From contig NZ_JAAVUY010000002.1 in the NCBI RefSeq assembly GCF_018449695.1, forward strand, positions 62,001 through 126,000: 64,000 nucleotides of DNA, read 5' to 3'. Below are positions 28,447-37,444 of this stretch, one piece after another. The position numbers were made by a program, and so were the translations under genes. Numbering within the stretch: position 1 is the stretch's first letter; each line of letters begins with the position of its first letter. The stretch comes from Bradyrhizobium sp. dw_411. Its GTDB lineage: Bacteria > Pseudomonadota > Alphaproteobacteria > Rhizobiales > Xanthobacteraceae. The notes beneath the pieces were generated by a model, which was given only the letters and a program-made list of their open reading frames with translations, was not told where the DNA came from and did no database searches.

Positions 28447-31400
28447 TCATTCGGCAGGCGCGGGAGCAACGCGGCTGGGCGCTGCATGACCGGATGCCGC
28501 ATGCTTCCTGTTCCTGAAGAGCCAGCTCTGCAGCCGGTCGAGGTAGATGTAGACGACCGGAGTCGTATAGAGGGTGAGAACCTGCGATACGGCGAGGCCG
28601 CCGACGATTGCATAGCCTAGCGGTTGGCGGATCTCCGAGCCGTTTCCCGTGCCTAACATCATCGGCACGGCACCAAGCAGCGCCGCCATCGTGGTCATCA
28701 GGATCGGCCGAAAGCGCTTGATGCAGGCCTGGTAGATAGCTTCTTCGGTTGTCAGTCCTTGCTGCTCGGCTTGTATGGCGAAATCGACCAGCATGATGCC
28801 GTTCTTCTTGACGATGCCGATGAGCAGTATGATCCCGACGATCGCGATTACGCTGAGGTCGTAGTGAGCCGCCATCATTAGCAGGAGTGCGCCAAGTCCG
28901 GCCGACGGCAATGTCGAGATGATGGTGATCGGATGGATGACGCTTTCGTAGAGCACGCCGAGGATGATGTAGATGACGAAGAGCGAGGCGGCAATGAGGA
29001 TTGGCGTGCTCGAGAGGGATGCGCCGAACGCCTGGGCGTTGCCCTGAAAGCTCGTTTGCAGCGAGAGCGGCGGGTGGAGTTCTTTTTCAACCGCCTGGAT
29101 ACGGCTCACAGCCGCGCCGATCGCGGTGCCCGGCGCGAGATTGAACGAGATCGTCACCGATGGAAACTGGCCCTGATGGTTGACCACGAGTGGAGCGACC
29201 TTCACCACTGAATCGACCAACGTGGACAGCGGCACCTGCTGCCCGCTTGATGACTTCACATAGATGCCGTTGAGCGCTTCAGGTCCGTACTGGAATTTGG
29301 GATCGACCTCGAGGACGACATGGTACTGCTGCAGGTTGGTATACATGGTCGAGACGATACGTTGGCCGAAGGCGTCGTCGAGCGTGTTGTCGATCGTGTT
29401 GGGCAAGATGCCGTAACTCGAAGCCACTTCGCGCTTGATCGTGATGTCGAGCATCGGCCCGGCATTAAGCTGGTCGGTGGTGACGTCGGCGATGCCGGGG
29501 ATTGCCTTGATCCGGTCGTAGAACAGCGCCGTCCAATGGCCGAGTTCACCGGGGTCGGCGTCGTTCATGGTATACTGGAACTGGGTCTTGTTCAGACGTG
29601 CGCCGACGGTAATGTCCTGTGCAGCCTGCATATAGAGCGTGATTCCCTGGATCTTTCCGAGGCTGGTCCGCAGCCGCGCTATCACTTTCTCGATCGGGTC
29701 GCGTTGGTTTGCGGGCTTGAGCTGAATGAAGACACGGCCATCATTGAGCGTATAAGTACCGCCGCCGGCACCCACCGCAGCACCGGTCGCCGCGACGGCG
29801 GGATCTCGCGCGATGGCGTCGAGCAGGGCTTGCTGGCGCTCGGCCATGGCCTGGTACGAGATATCCTCCGCCGCCTCTGATTGGCCGAGTATCAATCCGG
29901 TATCCTGCTGGGGAAAGAAGCCCTTTGGGATGACGATATAGAGATAGCCTGTGAGCGCGATGGTGCCGAGCATTGTCATGAGCGTGATGAAACTGTGCCG
30001 CAGCGCGATCTTGAGGCCGGCCTCATAGATGTTGAGCAGGCCGTCGAAGCCGCGCTCGGACAGCCGGTAAAGCCATCCGTGCTCCGTGCTTTCCGGCTTC
30101 AGCAGGTAGGCGCACATCATCGGCGTGAGTGTCCGCGAGATCACCAACGAAAGAACGAGAGCCACGCTTACCGTCACCGCGAACTCACGCAACAGCAAGC
30201 CGACATAGCCACCCATCAGGAACAAAGGAATGAATACGGCGATAAGCGAGAATGTGATCGCCATGACGGTGAAGCCGATCTCGCCGGATCCCTTCATCGC
30301 CGCATCGTATGGCGAGAGACCTTCTTCCATGTGTCGCACGATATTTTCGATCTCGACCACCGCATCGTCGACTACGAATCCGACCGCGATCGACAAGGCC
30401 ATCAGAGAGAGGTTGTCGAGGCTGTAGCCCAATTCGTAAAGGATCGCGAAAGTACCGATCAGTGACAGCGGTACGGTGACGGCCGGGATAATGGTCGCCC
30501 AGAAATTGCGCAGGAATATGAAAATCACCATGACGACGAGGGCGACTGTCAACAGCAACGTGAACTGCACGTCGTGGAGCGATGCGCGGATGGTCTGGGT
30601 GCGGTCGGAAATGACATTGACTTTGACGGCGGCCGGGATCGAGGCCTGCAATATCGGCATCATCGCCTTGATCCGCTGCACGGTCTCGACGACATTGGCG
30701 CCTGGCTGGCGCTGGACAGACAGAAGGATGGCCGGTTTGGTGTTGTACCAGCCACGGATCAGATCGTTCTCTCCTGCACTAATGGCACGACCGATGTCGC
30801 GAATGCGGACCGGCGATCCGTTGCGATAGGCGACGACGAGATCGGCGTATTCGTCGGGGTGGAAAAGCTGGTCGTTGGTATTGAGCGTGTAGGTCTGGCG
30901 GGGGCTGTTGAGCGTGCCTTTCGCAAGGTCGACATTGGCCTGACCGAGTACGGTGCGGACATCCTCGAGGTTGATGCCGCGAGCAGCCAGCGCCTCCGGG
31001 TCAACCTGTACGCGGACGGCCGGCTGCTGTTGACCGCCGATGCCCACGAGGCCGACTCCGGATATCTGCGAGATCTTTTGCAGCAGGATATTCTGCGCAT
31101 AAGCGTCGACGACGGTCAGCGGCAAGCTGTCGGACGTGATGCCGAGCACCAGGATCGGCGTGTCGGCCGGGTTGACCTTGCGGATCGTCGGCGGATACGG
31201 CAGGCCCACCGGCAGATACGGTGTCGCGGCGTTAATTGCCGACAGCGTGTCGCTGACCGCCCCGTCAATTTGGCGATTCAAATCGTATTGCAGGGTGATC
31301 TGGGTATAGCCGAGCGCACTTGCGGATGTCATCTGGGTCAGGCCCGGGATCTGGCCGAACTGCAGTTCGAGCGGTGACGCCACCGTGGAGGCCATCGTCT

Positions 31401-31569
31401 GCGGGTCGGCCCCCGGCAACTGGGCCGTGACGGTAAGCGTCGGATAGTTGACGTTCGGCAACGCCGCCACCGGCAAAAATGGATAAGCGACCAGACCACC
31501 CACCAGCAACGCCACCATCAGCAGGGCCGTCGCGATCGGCCGTTCGATAAACGGTGCGGAAATGTTCAT
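28447..31569 (-). CDS. RND multidrug efflux permease, MdtB/MdtC-like
   Basis: A 1,040-residue inner-membrane RND transporter. The N-terminus MNISAPFIERPIATALLMVA is the first transmembrane helix. The proton-relay pair is in SIAVGFVVDDAVVEIENIVR near residue 400, and the second half repeats the topology (VIAIVGIILLIGIVKKNGIM). The sequence style is MdtB/MdtC rather than AcrB, but only one permease gene is present where E. coli has two. It pumps small molecules across the envelope with the adaptor encoded upstream, whose gene overlaps this one by 4 bases (ATGA). No outer-membrane channel gene is adjacent, so a shared TolC-type channel is implied. Confidence 0.95.
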   Translation of the reverse strand: MNISAPFIERPIATALLMVALLVGGLVAYPFLPVAALPNVNYPTLTVTAQLPGADPQTMASTVASPLELQFGQIPGLTQMTSASALGYTQITLQYDLNRQIDGAVSDTLSAINAATPYLPVGLPYPPTIRKVNPADTPILVLGITSDSLPLTVVDAYAQNILLQKISQISGVGLVGIGGQQQPAVRVQVDPEALAARGINLEDVRTVLGQANVDLAKGTLNSPRQTYTLNTNDQLFHPDEYADLVVAYRNGSPVRIRDIGRAISAGENDLIRGWYNTKPAILLSVQRQPGANVVETVQRIKAMMPILQASIPAAVKVNVISDRTQTIRASLHDVQFTLLLTVALVVMVIFIFLRNFWATIIPAVTVPLSLIGTFAILYELGYSLDNLSLMALSIAVGFVVDDAVVEIENIVRHMEEGLSPYDAAMKGSGEIGFTVMAITFSLIAVFIPLFLMGGYVGLLLREFAVTVSVALVLSLVISRTLTPMMCAYLLKPESTEHGWLYRLSERGFDGLLNIYEAGLKIALRHSFITLMTMLGTIALTGYLYIVIPKGFFPQQDTGLILGQSEAAEDISYQAMAERQQALLDAIARDPAVAATGAAVGAGGGTYTLNDGRVFIQLKPANQRDPIEKVIARLRTSLGKIQGITLYMQAAQDITVGARLNKTQFQYTMNDADPGELGHWTALFYDRIKAIPGIADVTTDQLNAGPMLDITIKREVASSYGILPNTIDNTLDDAFGQRIVSTMYTNLQQYHVVLEVDPKFQYGPEALNGIYVKSSSGQQVPLSTLVDSVVKVAPLVVNHQGQFPSVTISFNLAPGTAIGAAVSRIQAVEKELHPPLSLQTSFQGNAQAFGASLSSTPILIAASLFVIYIILGVLYESVIHPITIISTLPSAGLGALLLMMAAHYDLSVIAIVGIILLIGIVKKNGIMLVDFAIQAEQQGLTTEEAIYQACIKRFRPILMTTMAALLGAVPMMLGTGNGSEIRQPLGYAIVGGLAVSQVLTLYTTPVVYIYLDRLQSWLFRNRKHAASGHAAPSRVAPAPAE

Positions 31570-32753
31570 GGAATTGGCGCCTGCATTGCGTCCTGCGCGG
31601 CCACTTCCGCTGCCGCCTTGCCGTGCACCATCGTGACACGGGTGCCCGGCTGCAGCTTGTATTGCCCGTCAACCACGACTTGCTCGTTGGCCTCGAGGCC
31701 GGATTCGATCAGCGCCTGACCGTCGCTGATCTGCGCTACCTTGATCGGGTGTATGGCCACGGTATTGTCGGGATTGACGACGTAGGCATAAGGTCCGTCA
31801 GGACCTTGTTGTACGACCGCCGCGGAAACAGTCAGGCCGTTATGCCTGGTCTCGACGAGCAGCCGTGCATTGACGAGTTGACCAGGCCACAGCCGACGCG
31901 ATTTGTTGGCAAAATTCGCCTTAAGCTGGATCGAGCCCGTTGTCTGCAGAATCTCGTTGTTGACAAGGCCCAGCACGCCTTGACCCAACCTGATCGTATC
32001 GTCCTGGTTGTAGGCGACGACGGGGAGCGGTGCATTGCTTTGCTGCTGTCGCTGCTGGATTTGCGGCAGAACCGTCTCCGGCAGCGTGAAGATCAGCGAA
32101 ATCGGATCGGTCTGCGTGACGACGACGAGCCCGTTTGCGCTCGAAGGGCTGATGATATTACCGACATCGATCTGACGGATCCCGGCCACGCCATCGATCG
32201 GCGACGTCAGGCGCGTGAAGCTGAGTTCGACCTGCGCGGCGTCAATCAGGGCCTGATCCGACTTGATCGCCGCCTGCAACTGGTCGACTTGCGCCTTCTG
32301 GGTTTCCAGCAATTGCGGAGTGGCCCACCCCTGCTGCCCCAATGTGGTGTAACGCGTGAGATTGGCCTGGGCGTTCACGAGCTGGGCCTGATCGCGTTCC
32401 AGGTTTCCGGTGTCTTGATCGATCAGTGCCTGATAGGGGCGTGGATCGATCTGGGCGAGCAGGTCGCCGGCATGCACGGCCTGGCCTTCGGTGAAATTGA
32501 TGCTGATGATTTGCCCCTGGATCTGGGCGCGCACGATGTCGGTGTTATACGCGATCACCGTGCCGACGCCGCTGAGATAGATCGGCACATCATGCTGGGC
32601 GACCGTTTCGGCGACAATCGGCACTGCCGGGGATAGAGCCTGTCCGGTAGCTGCCGCCTTCTCAAAGGGCATGGCATGCGTGAAATAGAGGAGACCGCCG
32701 GCTATGAGAACGGCAGCCAGCAATGCAGCGGGAATCGCGATTTTCTTTTTCAT
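31566..32753 (-). CDS. RND efflux periplasmic adaptor (MdtA-like)
   Basis: A 395-residue membrane fusion protein. It has an N-terminal membrane anchor/signal (AIPAALLAAVLIAGGLLYF), split lipoyl halves (GQIISINFTEGQAVHAGDLL and SFTRLTSPIDGVAGIRQIDV) flanking a helical hairpin rich in Gln and Asp (about 105-175), and C-terminal beta-barrel and proximal domains (LWPGQLVNARLLVE). It links the RND permease to an outer-membrane channel. It overlaps the permease gene and is 30 bases downstream of the secreted-protein gene, all on one strand. Confidence 0.94.
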   Translation of the reverse strand: MKKKIAIPAALLAAVLIAGGLLYFTHAMPFEKAAATGQALSPAVPIVAETVAQHDVPIYLSGVGTVIAYNTDIVRAQIQGQIISINFTEGQAVHAGDLLAQIDPRPYQALIDQDTGNLERDQAQLVNAQANLTRYTTLGQQGWATPQLLETQKAQVDQLQAAIKSDQALIDAAQVELSFTRLTSPIDGVAGIRQIDVGNIISPSSANGLVVVTQTDPISLIFTLPETVLPQIQQRQQQSNAPLPVVAYNQDDTIRLGQGVLGLVNNEILQTTGSIQLKANFANKSRRLWPGQLVNARLLVETRHNGLTVSAAVVQQGPDGPYAYVVNPDNTVAIHPIKVAQISDGQALIESGLEANEQVVVDGQYKLQPGTRVTMVHGKAAAEVAAQDAMQAPIP

Positions 32754-32783
32754 GGTTGGCTCTTGCTCGGAGAATTGAACCGT

Positions 32784-33593
32784 TCAGCAGTTGCTCGGAT
32801 TGATCGAGTTCAGGCACGGGAAGAAGTTTGTCGTCGGAGAGGTAACAGTTGGTGGAGATGTGACGGTCGGTACTGTGGGTATGACCGGGCTCGGCGCCAT
32901 GGTGCCTGCAATGGCAGATGTGATCGGTACCGCCGCGGCGGAGCTGACGCCGAGATTGCCGATCTCGGTCGATCCCAACGGAATCCCGGTTCTGGCGATG
33001 CCACCTGAAACAACCGGTAACGTTGATGTCGGTGTCGACATTGGCGTCGAAGACGACGCAATGCTGCCCGAGCCGGAGCCGCACATTCCTGACATCCCCG
33101 AAGTTTCCAGCATCCCTGATGTCGTCGGCACTCCCGACGACATCGAGATACCCGCGGGGGCGGCGGGCGGCGCGGTTCCGAGAGACATGCCACCGCCATC
33201 GAAGCTTGCAGTGGATCCGAACATGGAGGACGGCGCACTTCCCAGGGTCGAGCATGTCGTGCCGCTTGGCGTTGCAATTGTGCCGGTTGCGTTGGCGGGA
33301 GCCGGACTGATACCGGGGGATACGATTTCGGTGGAGCCGAGGGGAATGCCGGTCCGGGCGACGGCCGAAGCTGGTCCCATGCCAAGTGGCGATGTCGCGC
33401 CGATGATGGGGGTCGGCGTGGCCATTCCCGTAACTTGAGCCGTGGCGACGTTGCAGACGAAGAGCATTGGAAGAGCCGCAAAAATCAGCGGGATTCGCTT
33501 CGGCCTTCTTCGTTTGAAAGCCGCGTCGCCGCGGTGAGTACCCGCATCGATCGGCTTTGCGACGATCTTGCTCGGTGTGATTTGATCGGACAT
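32784..33593 (-). CDS. Secreted low-complexity protein with internal repeats
   Basis: A 269-residue protein with a basic N-terminal extension (residues 1-33), a signal-like segment (IPLIFAALPMLFVCNVATAQ) and a mature part almost entirely Ser/Thr/Pro/Gly/Ala. The 12-residue segment ARTGIPLGSTEI occurs twice (about 79 and 200). A final pair of cysteines (PCLNSINPSNC) could form a disulphide. The GGAG ribosome binding site lies inside the end of the sigma-factor gene 3 bases upstream, showing tight coupling. An opposite-strand ORF here is a shadow: it lacks a signal peptide and a binding site. The role is unknown, perhaps a cell-surface or envelope-stress protein. Confidence 0.75.
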   Translation of the reverse strand: MSDQITPSKIVAKPIDAGTHRGDAAFKRRRPKRIPLIFAALPMLFVCNVATAQVTGMATPTPIIGATSPLGMGPASAVARTGIPLGSTEIVSPGISPAPANATGTIATPSGTTCSTLGSAPSSMFGSTASFDGGGMSLGTAPPAAPAGISMSSGVPTTSGMLETSGMSGMCGSGSGSIASSSTPMSTPTSTLPVVSGGIARTGIPLGSTEIGNLGVSSAAAVPITSAIAGTMAPSPVIPTVPTVTSPPTVTSPTTNFFPCLNSINPSNC

Positions 33594-33596
33594 CAG

Positions 33597-34526
33597 TTAC
33601 TCCTCGGTGATGGCCCATGGCTCGCCGTCGGCGCTTTTACGCTGAGGTTGCTTGGCCGCCTTTCGTACCTTCTCGAACGCGCGCCCCTCGATTTGCCGGA
33701 CGCGCTCACGCGACACATTGAAGCTCGTCGCCAGTTCGTCGAGCGTAAGCGGCTCTTCGGCGAGAAACCGCGCCTCGAAGATGCGACGTTCGCGGTCGTT
33801 CAGGACATCGATTGCGGCGATGAGTGCCCTGTGTCGGTATTCCTGTTCGTCATGGTCGGCGATGATGGCTTCCGGCGAAGGTGATTGATCGACGAGATTG
33901 TCCTGCCATTCGCCGGCTTTTCCATCATCACTGATAGGGGTATTGATCGATTTGTCACCGCCGAGGCGTCGGTTCATGTCGATGACATCCTGGTCGGTGA
34001 CATCGAGACTTTTTGCGATCGAAGCGACGTGATCGGGATGCAGATCGCCGCTTTCGAGGGCGTCGATCCTGCTTTTCGTGGAGCGCAGCTTGAAAAAAAG
34101 TTTTTTCTGGTTCGCGGTGGTGCCGATTTTAACAAGCGACCACGAACGCAGAATATAGTCCTGGATGGAGGCCTTGATCCACCACATCGCATAGGTGGCG
34201 AAGCGAAAGCCTTTTTCGGGCTCAAAGCGGTTCAACGCCTGCATCAGCCCGACATTGCCTTCGGAGATGATTTCCGAAAACGGTAGACCGTAACCGCGAT
34301 AACCCCTGGCGACTTTTGCGGCAAGACGCAGGTGGCTCGTGACAAGCTGGTTCGCGGCATCACGGTCACCGCGGTCGCGCCACCGTTTGGCGAGCTCATA
34401 CTCCTGTTCCCGCTCGAGCAACGCAAAGCGCCGGATGTCGCAGAGATAACCTTTGTCGGGTCCGTCGTTGGCAAACGCGGGTTTTGTTCGAGCTGTGAGG
34501 CTCACGGATTGTCCCTCAATGCTCAT
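33597..34526 (-). CDS. RpoH-like sigma-32 factor
   Basis: A 309-residue sigma-70-family factor of the RpoH group. Region 2 shows SHLRLAAKVARGYRGYGLPF and EKGFRFATYAMWWIKASIQDYILRSWSLVK. The RpoH box QKKLFFKLRSTK follows, and region 4 ends LTLDELATSFNVSRERVRQI. Alphaproteobacteria often carry several rpoH paralogues. This one is the first gene of an apparent operon with a secreted protein and an RND pump, inside the island, so it is likely an accessory copy directing envelope or stress genes. Confidence 0.93.
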   Translation of the reverse strand: MSIEGQSVSLTARTKPAFANDGPDKGYLCDIRRFALLEREQEYELAKRWRDRGDRDAANQLVTSHLRLAAKVARGYRGYGLPFSEIISEGNVGLMQALNRFEPEKGFRFATYAMWWIKASIQDYILRSWSLVKIGTTANQKKLFFKLRSTKSRIDALESGDLHPDHVASIAKSLDVTDQDVIDMNRRLGGDKSINTPISDDGKAGEWQDNLVDQSPSPEAIIADHDEQEYRHRALIAAIDVLNDRERRIFEARFLAEEPLTLDELATSFNVSRERVRQIEGRAFEKVRKAAKQPQRKSADGEPWAITEE

Positions 34527-34858
34527 ATCAATCTCTCCATCGTTGGAAATGGAATAACTTTGATCGTTCGAAATTCGATCGGATCATTAAATGATAGGTG
34601 CAGCGCGCGGAGCTGCCATTAAATTGAAATTAACGACCGTAAATTCGAATTAACGCATGTATCTCGTATGCTGCTTGGCGGATTTCCGATCGCCGTTGAT
34701 TGGCTGCGGGTTCACCGCTAATGAGCGCGCGCAGGAGACCGATCGAACTGCGCCTCGTATAACGTCGAGTCGAAGCCACCGCGTTCGTGGGTTGGGCTCG
34801 CCTGGCAGAGTTGACGTTATTCGCCAATTCTCCAGGTGGCCCAAGATCGGTCTGCTAC
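34527..34858. other. Intergenic region upstream of the sigma-factor operon
   Basis: This A+T-richer stretch has no credible ORF. It should contain the promoter of the sigma-factor operon; I cannot place the boxes reliably. Confidence 0.4.
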
Positions 34859-35233
34859 TCAGTAAGCGCAGACATATGGCAAGCTGTATGACGTGTAATA
34901 TGGGTCATACGGGCAGCCGGGACCGTAGCCATAACTGTAACCGTTGTAGCCGCCGCTGAAACGACGTCGTCCAGCGCCGAGATGATCGGGGTCCAGGCGG
35001 GCCATGTGATCGCCGCCAGCTCCATCGACGTGATCTCCGCGAAGACCTTCGGCGTGGCCGCCGTCAAAGCCGCCGATGTGACCTTCACTGAAGCCACCCA
35101 TGTGACCGCCGCCGAAGCCGCCACCACCGTGTCCTCCGCCTCCGCCGCCACCGCCGCGGGCTTGTGCACCCGTGGCAAGAAGGCTGCCGGCAAGCATGAC
35201 GCTTGCCAAAATCATCGTTACTCGTCCTCTCAT
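34859..35233 (-). CDS. Secreted Gly/His-rich small protein
   Basis: A 124-residue protein with a signal peptide (residues 1-25, ending GAQA) followed by a Gly-rich run and imperfect repeats of the form GGHMGGFSEGHIGGFDGGH, with a Tyr/Pro-rich tail (YDPYYTSYSLPYVCAY). His and Asp in the repeats could bind metal. Another minus-strand frame covering the same bases lacks a signal peptide and is a shadow. This is the third small secreted protein around the sigma-factor/efflux operon. Confidence 0.7.
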   Translation of the reverse strand: MRGRVTMILASVMLAGSLLATGAQARGGGGGGGGHGGGGFGGGHMGGFSEGHIGGFDGGHAEGLRGDHVDGAGGDHMARLDPDHLGAGRRRFSGGYNGYSYGYGPGCPYDPYYTSYSLPYVCAY

Positions 35234-35369
35234 GACACTCTCCGTTGTGACGGGCGGACCTTCCGCCCGGTCGTTGTCAGACGTTGGCGTGTCTCAGCAT
35301 GTTAAACGCCAGCATCGCGATGGACTGGAGATGGGAATGCCTGCTGATCGCTTCTACTAAATTCGCGTT

Positions 35370-36145
35370 AATCTGCACGAACACAAGGCGCGCTCAAGCC
35401 AGGACAGCGCAGCTGAAGCTGGACGACGCAAGCGTATGGAGGATACTTGGTATCATCCAGGCCAGCTTCGGAGGGAGGAAGAAGCGGCCGCTGAGCTATC
35501 AGCAGGCGCTCAAGTTCAATCCCGATGACGGGGACAAGGCGTATAAGTCCGGCCTTCTTCTGCGTGAACTGGGGCGGATCGAAGAAGCCTTGGCCTGCTT
35601 CAACCTGCACGAAAGGATCGCGGCCGGCAGCGCTCTCAAGCCGCTGATGCATGCGTTGGTCTTGTTCATTCTCAACAGGGTCTAGGAGGGCTTGGCCGAG
35701 ATCAAAAACGCCCACGCACTCGATCCGGCGAACGCCGAAATCTGCAACTATGCCGGTCTTTTTCTCTCCCGGCTCGGAAGAGATGACGAGGCGCTGCTGT
35801 GGTACGACCGGTCACTCGATCTGCAACCCGGCTTTCCGAATGCCTCGGCAATGACAGCAAGCTGCAGGTAGGTCTGGTCCGGCAATCCGGGCCATGTGAA
35901 CGATCGTAACCGGTTGATCGGCGTTTCTCCGGCTGATGTCCCGCTTTCTCGACGTTGACGCGACGTTCATCAGCTTGCAGAAAGATCCGAAACCCGATGG
36001 CCGGGTACTACTCGCGCAGACCGACATCATCGACCTCACTGCCGATCTCACCGACTTCCACGAGACCGCGGCGCTGATCAGCTGCCTCGATCTGGTCATT
36101 ACCGTCGACACCAGCGTCGCCCATCTTGCCGCGATGCACATGTAA
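35370..36145 (+). pseudogene. Decayed TPR-glycosyltransferase gene
   Basis: Successive pieces read in order like the TPR-plus-glycosyltransferase proteins of Bradyrhizobium. TPR repeats (YQQALKFNPDDGDKAYKSG, LLRELGRIEEALACF) run to a TAG at 35683. The same frame continues EIKNAHALDPANAEICNYAG to another stop near 35870. Then VWSGNPGHVNDRNR appears in another frame, and finally FLDVDATFISLQKDPKPDGR and LDLVITVDTSVAHLAAMHM end early at 36145, where the family would go on. At least two stops and one or more frameshifts make it non-functional. Confidence 0.7.
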
Positions 36146-36155
36146 CAAAGTCACG

Positions 36156-36548
36156 TCAGCGCTTGAGTATATGAAAAAGTTTGCCGCTATAAAAGTGCCT
36201 CTCCTCCCTTAACCATTGCGGCCATATCGCCGGCTGCGGCGTTAGTGGATTATCCGTTAGTGGGAGAATAAGGTGCTTGAGTTCAATACCCGGTCCAAGT
36301 GTGGCGGCAAGGTCTTCAGGCCGCGGATTTAAATAGGCATGCCGACCATTGATTTCACGTAAGGTTATAAGTTCGGGCAACAAGTCGAAAGGCATGTGGC
36401 GCGGCTTTTGGCGGAGCAACTGGTCAAGCGCGGCCTTCCGATTATTACGGGCAGTATTGATTGCCCGTGCGGAACTTCCCGTCCGCTGCGAAGCGTAAGG
36501 ATCAGATATCGGTAATGCTACGAGAAAGCTGTTTGTTTCAACATTCAT
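36156..36548 (-). CDS. Hypothetical protein, 130 residues
   Basis: I do not recognise this ORF. It has no signal peptide or membrane segment; the middle is basic (RNNRKAALDQLLRQKPRH) and the end is PQWLREERHFYSGKLFHILK. The ATG at 36548 lacks a clear ribosome binding site, and a TTG at 36587 is an alternative. It lies between a pseudogene and the dienelactone hydrolase gene and may be another fragment. Confidence 0.3.
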   Translation of the reverse strand: MNVETNSFLVALPISDPYASQRTGSSARAINTARNNRKAALDQLLRQKPRHMPFDLLPELITLREINGRHAYLNPRPEDLAATLGPGIELKHLILPLTDNPLTPQPAIWPQWLREERHFYSGKLFHILKR

Positions 36549-36661
36549 AGCAGACGATGACCGAACATTCCCCTCAGCCGCTCCCAATCAGCCGAAGCTC
36601 CAGAGAATCATATCGCCAGCCCAATGAGCGGGGTTTTTGAAGGCGTCCAACCAGCGACCGT

Positions 36662-37330
36662 TTACGTCAGATGCTTGGCAAAAAAAGCAAGTGAAAGCTT
36701 CAATGCCGCAGCCGACGATTCAGGCACGAAGTTGGCTCGCTCATCACAGTTAAAACCGTGGCGCCCCGGATGGATGTGCACAGGAATGTCCGGATAGGCT
36801 GAGCGGATACGCTCGACATCGCTCAAGGGAATGCTCGCATCGGTGTCGCCGAAGTGTAACATCAACGGAGCTTTAAGAGGCTCTCCCAGGTAGTCGACAA
36901 TTTGACTTCCATAATAGCCGACCGAGCAAGCAACCGCCGCAAGACGCGTTGCACTTAGGAAAGCGAGCGTTCCTCCCCAGCAATAACCAATGATTCCGAG
37001 CTTGCCGCGCGACTTCACATGATCGATGGCCGCCTGCGTGTCGAGCAGACTGTCCGCGGGCTGCACCTGCGCTCGCATCCGCCGGCCGCCTTCGATACCC
37101 TCTGGGCTATAGTCGAAATTGACGCCGGGCTCGATCCGGTCGAACAGGCCGGGAACGATGACATCATAGCCGAGTGCCGCATACCGGTCGGCCACGTTCC
37201 GAATGTGGCTGTTGAGCCCGAAGAACTCGTGCAACACGACCAGCGGCGCCACCAAGGGCGCGGTCGGTGACGCGCAATAGGCAGAGAGCCGATGCCCGTC
37301 GGCCGCCTGAAGAACAATCATCTCACCCAT
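36662..37330 (-). CDS. Dienelactone hydrolase family protein
   Basis: An alpha/beta hydrolase of about 222 residues with the DLH triad: Cys in GIIGYCWGG, Asp in FGDTDASIP and His in HPGRHGFNCDE. The N-terminal LVVLHEFFGLNSHIRNVADR is typical. DLH opens the lactone ring of dienelactone in chlorocatechol degradation, but many relatives act on other esters. The start is set at 37330 (MGEMIVLQAAD); an in-frame start at 37366 is possible. It is divergent from an IclR regulator, 114 bases away, which is therefore its likely controller. Confidence 0.88.
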   Translation of the reverse strand: MGEMIVLQAADGHRLSAYCASPTAPLVAPLVVLHEFFGLNSHIRNVADRYAALGYDVIVPGLFDRIEPGVNFDYSPEGIEGGRRMRAQVQPADSLLDTQAAIDHVKSRGKLGIIGYCWGGTLAFLSATRLAAVACSVGYYGSQIVDYLGEPLKAPLMLHFGDTDASIPLSDVERIRSAYPDIPVHIHPGRHGFNCDERANFVPESSAAALKLSLAFFAKHLT

Positions 37331-37444
37331 TTTGTCACCCACATCACCCGTCGCAGCATCAAACACGCCTTGTTATTATCATCTATTATCGTATTGTGGT
37401 ATTTAAGGCAAGAAGCTGATCAATGGCACACGGGGGAATCGCGA

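Noticed and set aside
28933..31377. Several plus-strand ORFs opposite the RND permease
   Set aside because: All are shadows of a well-conserved transporter gene.
32791..33438. Long plus-strand ORF (215 residues) opposite the secreted repeat protein
   Set aside because: It lacks a signal peptide and ribosome binding site, and it mirrors the low-complexity codons of the minus-strand gene, which has both and fits the operon.
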